A stretch of 64,000 nt of DNA from Nemertoderma westbladi. Lineage: Eukaryota > Xenacoelomorpha > Nemertodermatida > Nemertodermatidae. The stretch spans positions 1 to 64,000 of the forward strand of contig JAUCBJ010005141.1 in the NCBI GenBank assembly GCA_032718475.1, in the 5' to 3' direction. The translations under genes and the position numbers were made by a program. Position 1 is the first letter of the stretch. Each line of letters starts with the position of its first letter. Positions 59,561 to 64,000 of this stretch are shown one piece after another. Under the pieces are notes generated by a model that ran no database searches, was not told the DNA's origin, and saw only the letters and a list, made by a program, of their open reading frames with translations.

Positions 59561-59634
59561 TTAGAGTATCTTTATGTTTTAGAAACTGTGATTTTTATAT
59601 TTTATAGACTGAAAATCCCATTTTCTGGGAGCGG

Positions 59635-60838
59635 TGTAAAAGCTTTTGCTGAATTGTCCGGTTATTTTTCCTTATTTTTCCCGTAAAATACTCTGTAGTT
59701 GGTTTACCAGGCATAAAAAGGCCGTGTCCTTGCTGTACTGGTGTTTTAGCGGACATAAAAGCTATTTCTTCTGTATTTGTACTTTAGAGGACATAATCCG
59801 TAATTCCGTGACGTAAAAGCTCGATACTCTTGAAAACAGTGTCGCTACCATGACGACGGCTAGCAGCTGATATTGCCACGTCGACGTTTCTTTGTCTCTT
59901 TGTTCTCTCGTTGTTCAGGTTGACCAATGAGAGCGTTTGTTGTCTCTGTGTTAGAGGTGTATACAGAAACTCAGTAGTTCAGTGTTATGTTTTGCCCAGA
60001 GCCTAAGAACCGGCTTTTGGCACCTCCGTGTTTTCAGTTTTTAGTCTTACACTAGTAGGTTTAATTATAAGGACATATATCCTTTAACCTAACGACTACT
60101 GCTAACTGATCATACATACTGACTGCTGAAACATTGCAAACTCATAACAATCAGTGTTTTCATTGTTGTTTTATACTGCTATTTACTGTCAGTTCTTCAT
60201 AATATGGTTGATGAATTATTATATTTGGAATAACGATAAATAACCCCGAAACCCAATATTCTTGATATACCGAAGGTAAGAGAGAAAGGTTACCAATAAC
60301 GATTGTGACTTATGTTAAAGTGGTTTGAAGTGAATCTAATGTTATTTGATAGACCCTACATGAGTCAGTCTGTGTTCCTTTTATATGTGACTAAAATCAG
60401 TGAAGATTGGCAGATTAGTGTGCAGTATTGTGCAGCATTGTGTATGAGCGAGTCTGTTAAAGAAGCAATTCCTAAAGAATGCGCCATATATGTGAATTAT
60501 AATTGAGCCATATCGTTGTGAGTAGTTTAAGTCATAACTCTGTTTATATAGATAAAGCGCCACGTCCTAAAGGAACTGTTAATATTCCCGAAGGTGAATA
60601 ATATTGTCAGAGATTATATAATACTGTCAGTCGAATAATACATTAGGCTTACATAGCAATAAAATTAAACCGTCGAACCCAATCTCCCGGGAATATCCAG
60701 CGGGTGAATGATCGCGCACAGATTGGTTTCGACTAGTGTAGTGAATCAAATACTTGTCATAGACTAAAAACCGATTTAATATCTAGAAGACATCTTAATT
60801 TGGTGGGTTAAACTGCCAAAGGTCTGAAAGCGCGAACA
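59635..60838 (+). repeat. 3' LTR of element B (1204 bp)
   Basis: Same ends and length as 48708-49911. The differences noticed by eye are GCAC/GCAT near the start, GACTTCT/GACTGCT, AATGATAA/AACGATAA and GAATGCGCG/GAAAGCGCG at the end. CCAAT is at 59924-59928 and AATAAA at 60658-60663. A short purine-rich string, GGGAGCGG, ends exactly at 59634 and may be the polypurine tract. Confidence 0.9.
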
Positions 60839-60843
60839 AAGGG
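60839..60843. repeat. Right target-site duplication of element B (AAGGG)
   Basis: AAGGG follows the CA end of the 3' LTR and matches 48703-48707. Confidence 0.8.
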
Positions 60844-62099
60844 GGATATTGACAATTAAAGAATTACTATTAAATAGCATCCCAGATCTGTATGCATGGG
60901 AATTACCCTAATTCTACCGCTAGCTTTCTATAATGTCACCATAGCAACAACCACGCTAGAATTAGAAGCGAGTTAAAGAACAATAGAAAGCTTGCCCCAT
61001 TGAATAGCATAAGGAATAAATAGCACACTGCTAGTATACAAGGATACATAATAATAACGTGGCATTCTGGAAGGCACTTGACTAACGGACAAATGGCCCG
61101 AATGTGTACAATTTGTGACAGTTGTGTGGAATTTGTGCGTTTATAGGTGAATGTTACTACTAAAGTGTGTTTACAGTAGTGAGTCGCAATTGTGAAAGTA
61201 GCCCTACCTCTGCAGTAAGAACCTGAAGTAAATCTTAGCCCTTGGGACGGACAGTGGAGTGACTCGCGCTGGTTGTTGTTGTCGTTGTGCAGCTACTATG
61301 TTGGCGATAGGCACATCGGCGACAGTACATCAGCGCTGAGGATCTTGCGCTGTCCGGGGGCCGTGAGGGGTAGGCAGCGACGCCCGCTAGCCTAATTATA
61401 ACTAATTATAATATAGATAAACTCATATAGCAGCTATGACTGAGTTGATATAAGATGATCTTGGTATCAGGGAGCGATGTACTCTACCTTTACAAGCGTT
61501 TGTTGATAGCTTAATACGCAGCGACGCTAGTCCAACTACTACGGAGGACGATGGTCGTTATATCGAACCGCCAATGTCCCAGGAGCAACTCACTCGTGAA
61601 TTGGACTATCGAAAATTCACTGCTCGCTATGCGCATCGTAATGGTACGTATATGGACTTCTTAACTACTGGCCATCCTATCGATTTACACGATACGGACT
61701 ATGTCGACACCGAAAGGGAAATGGTAATATTTAAATATCCTACCCAGCGGAGTCGGAATGATAAACTGAAAATCGAATGCGAAAATTCTATTCGAAATCG
61801 ACTCGAAAGAGAAGACGTTAAAGAACCGGATAAACACGGCAACTCCAACGTATATTTGGAATTCTTGAGAGAAACATTGTAAAACCGAATAAATATCACC
61901 CGTGTTTCCGCTACAAGACGTGCATCTTTGGTATTATTGCGATGAATGCCCAAGACCCAACCAACAAACGGAAAGACATAAACATCCACGGAGACGTTGC
62001 TTTAAACACGGTTTTACTCGCTATATTTACGGGAGTTTCGAGCGAAACTTGTTTGATGTATCACCTACGCTCGTTCGATTCAAACGATCCTTAAATAAA
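60844..62099 (+). pseudogene. Tail of element A: diverged copy of the unrecognised coding region
   Basis: Resumes element A after element B. It aligns with about 57681-58855 of element B, including the X-box at 60935-60948. The start ATG at 61436 is followed within five codons by TAA. The frame 61574-61882 covers MSQEQLTRELDYRKF to YLEFLRETL and is intact where B is shifted, but it lacks the beginning. After TAA at 61890 the frame with LWYYCDECPRPN and TERHKHPRRR is open, without the double stop of B, and runs straight into gag copy C. Function unknown. Confidence 0.5.
60935..60948 (+). promoter_or_regulatory. X-box (RFX site) in the A tail
   Basis: GTCACCATAGCAAC, identical to 57772-57785, flanked by CAACCACGCTAGAATTAG in both copies. 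Confidence 0.5.
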
Positions 62100-64000
62100 C
62101 GGAAAGAAAGAAAGGCGGAAAGAAAGGCGGCAGAGGCAGAGGCAGAGGCAGAAGCGGAAAGAAAAGTGGCAGCGGCAGCGGCCGAAGCGGAAAGAAAGGC
62201 GGCAGTGACAGCGGCAGAGGCAGTAGCAGAAGCAGAACGGAGAGCTTCTGAAGAAACCACCCAATTAGAATTGGAAAACATTCAGGAGAATCAAGACTGC
62301 ATAAATAAACAGTTAACAGCTAGTAATATGCAGATGATGAATCGATCTACTCCCAAAAGACAGGGATATACATCATCTGAGGAAGGCGATACCACCGATA
62401 CTGAAGGCAGAGGAAATAGATCTCGTCTAAGCAGACGTAGAAGAACATCCCACCGTCAGAAATTGCCTGATCTGCCCCCAGCTGTTAGAAGGCAACTAAA
62501 TAACACAGATTTAGGTAGTACAGAACCCACAGACCAAATAATTAAAATAGAAAGACTCCCTACTATAGTAGATGAGCCTGAAATAATTAGGCCTGTTCTT
62601 GAAATCACCCCTTCGGTGATAGAGACACCTGTGCTCCCAGAACCCACCTTTAAATTCCTTTTACACAGCACCAAATTATCTGTGCCTAGAGGAACAGCCC
62701 CTGAAGCAGTGTCGGTCCTGGACTCCGAGCGAAATATAAAGGATATATCGCCCGTAGTCCCTCGTCTGCCCGCTACGACGTTGGCGGATCCCGCTTCGGC
62801 GGTTGATTGGGTAGACGAGAGACGGGGGGGGATGGACATTCTCCTCGGAGAGATGAAGGAGAATCGAGTGCGCTCCTCCCAACAGGTCCGAGAGTTAGAA
62901 GGGACTGTTAAACAGTTAAAGGGAACCGTAAAGGAAAGTAGGTTAGAGTTGCAAGAAGTGCAACAAAGTATTGCGCTAGAACGCGATAAATTAGTAAATT
63001 TACAAAAGGGTATACCACCACCTTCGGTAACAATGTGTCAACCTGTTAGGTCTGAAGTATCTCATGCGCAAGGTGTGGAGCCTACACGCATATATACTGC
63101 TAGCGAAGTAGAAACTCCTATAGTGAACCCTATTAAGGGTAATTATAGACCTGTTGATAATGATATTCCCTATAGACCTGATCATAATCCGAGAAATTTA
63201 TATACCGATAACTCGATATTAAATAACACGATGGCCCAAGAAAGTTTTACCCGTCAAATGGCTAGAACCGAAGCCCGGCAAGCGGTAAAGGTGGGAGAGA
63301 TTGTCAAGTTCAATGGAGATGAGATGAAATGGTTACCTTTTAATGGATATTACAAAGATAACATACAGAACTCTGTGCTATCTAATGGAGAGAAACTTAG
63401 ATTCCTCATGGAGTGCTTGGAAGGATCTCCCAAGTTAATGGCGTTAAAGTTTATTGGACATCCAGACAGATTAAGACAAGTTTGGGATACACTAAACATC
63501 AGGTATGGTAATAGGAATAACATAGCTAAATATTTGTATGCAAAATTAGTAGCGCCCCGAAAGTTCATTAGCAGCGGGATAATAGAGTTTTCCGATGAGA
63601 TTCAGGAGATCTGTAGACAATTAGATTGGTTAGGTAAGTCTCATGAATATCAGAGTTCTATGGTTATTGGAGCCGTGGCCTCTACTTTACCGAAGGGTGG
63701 AGTAGGTACCCACTGGGATAAGAAAGTGTTGTACATGATGGAACAACAACGACGAGACCCTACCATGGCTGATCTTATGTCATTCTTAGATGGAGAAGTG
63801 AAATTACAGCTCCTAAAACAGTCCAGAGAGAAGACACCGGAAAACAAGGTAAGTGAGAAACCCGTCTCTAGGAGAAAGGTAACACCAGTGTGTTATACAG
63901 ACGACGGCGAAAGCCAGACTTCTCAAGGAGAGGATAGCGGGAAAGACACTGAAAGATCTTATTATGTCAATAAAATGCCTAAAGACCAGGGAAGTAAATT
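62100..64000 (+). CDS. Gag copy C, 5'-truncated and running off the window
   Basis: Open to the window end, starting within the Ala/Glu/Lys coiled coil (ERKAAEAEAEAEAERK) at the point matching about 52845 of element B. It then has the basic RSRLSRRRRTSHRQK region, the heptad-rich VRELEGTVKQLKGTVKE and the DUF1759-like region (NGDEMKWLPFNGYY, LMECLEGSPK). The first part of Gag is missing and is replaced by the A tail, whose frame enters Gag without a stop (open from 61893). There is no ATG near the join; the first in-frame one is near 62328. The intact spacing of codons suggests little decay since copying. Protease and downstream parts lie beyond the window. Confidence 0.75.

Larger units (their letters stand above)
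48708..60838 (+). mobile_element. Element B: complete young BEL/Pao-type non-autonomous element (12.1 kb)
   Basis: Two 1204-bp LTRs flank one long gag-protease ORF (52144-56622) and a 3-kb 3' region with a second, decayed coding segment. By eye the LTRs differ at about four positions, so the insertion is recent. AAGGG duplications flank it. The RT, RNase H core and integrase core expected for BEL/Pao are missing from the ORF, so movement would need proteins supplied in trans. It sits in the 3' region of element A at the position matching its own bases near 57675-57682. Confidence 0.88.
38246..62099 (+). mobile_element. Element A: older BEL/Pao-type element, interrupted twice
   Basis: This copy consists of a 5' LTR (38246-39420), a leader, decayed gag-protease coding (41333-47597), a 3' non-coding stretch to 48707 and a tail that resumes at 60844. 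A LINE (43780-45260) and the whole of element B (48708-60838 plus target duplication) are inserted in it. The expected 3' LTR is not reached, because the tail runs into gag copy C at about 62100. Its coding part has frameshifts and stops, and its LTR is visibly diverged from B's, so it is the older insertion. Confidence 0.8.

Noticed and set aside
57691-59634. Envelope glycoprotein of an errantivirus-like element
   Set aside because: The position fits, but I see no signal peptide, hydrophobic membrane segment or cysteine-rich ectodomain in any frame.

Overview
This window looks like repeat-dominated nuclear DNA from a metazoan, probably an invertebrate. The evidence is a BEL/Pao-type LTR retroelement family, a non-LTR retrotransposon family, long simple satellites, and AT-rich DNA that keeps many CpGs and is full of TACCGGTA and AGGCCTA palindromes. 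I cannot name the species. The only confident host gene is a single-exon glutathione reductase at 3378-4784. Everything else is mobile or tandem-repeat DNA, or intergenic sequence in which I recognise nothing.

Layout. 1-3377: intergenic DNA with a 19-bp motif in seven copies (two of them bounding a 172-bp MITE-like unit) and a six-copy tandem repeat of about 170 bp. 3378-5286: glutathione reductase, a 31-bp minisatellite in its 3' flank and a possible poly(A) signal. 6119-34418: about 28.3 kb of a 46-bp satellite organised into several nested higher-order repeats. 34420-35532: two broken LINE fragments abutting the satellite. 36836-38245: a second satellite with a 35-bp unit.

38246-64000 is a nest of retroelements of one family. 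Element A begins at 38246 inside the 35-bp satellite and has decayed gag-protease coding. A 5'-truncated LINE (43780-45260, minus strand, 10-bp target duplication) interrupts its gag. Its 3' part is interrupted by a complete younger element B (48708-60838), which has two 1204-bp LTRs differing at about four sites by eye and a 5-bp AAGGG target duplication. A's 3' tail resumes at 60844 and runs into a third gag copy (C, 62100 to the window end).

Element B has one open 1492-codon ORF with a coiled coil, a DUF1759-like Gag region, zinc knuckles and a DSGS protease. The reverse transcriptase, most of RNase H and the integrase core are missing. Element A has the same deletions, so the family looks non-autonomous but has kept its Gag-protease frame. 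Between that ORF and the 3' LTR lies about 3 kb. It includes an unrecognised decayed coding region preceded in both copies by a perfect RFX-type X-box, which is the best candidate here for something undescribed. The second candidate is a cluster of consensus 5' splice-donor motifs inside the gag-protease ORF.

All similarity statements come from reading the sequence by eye. No searches were run.
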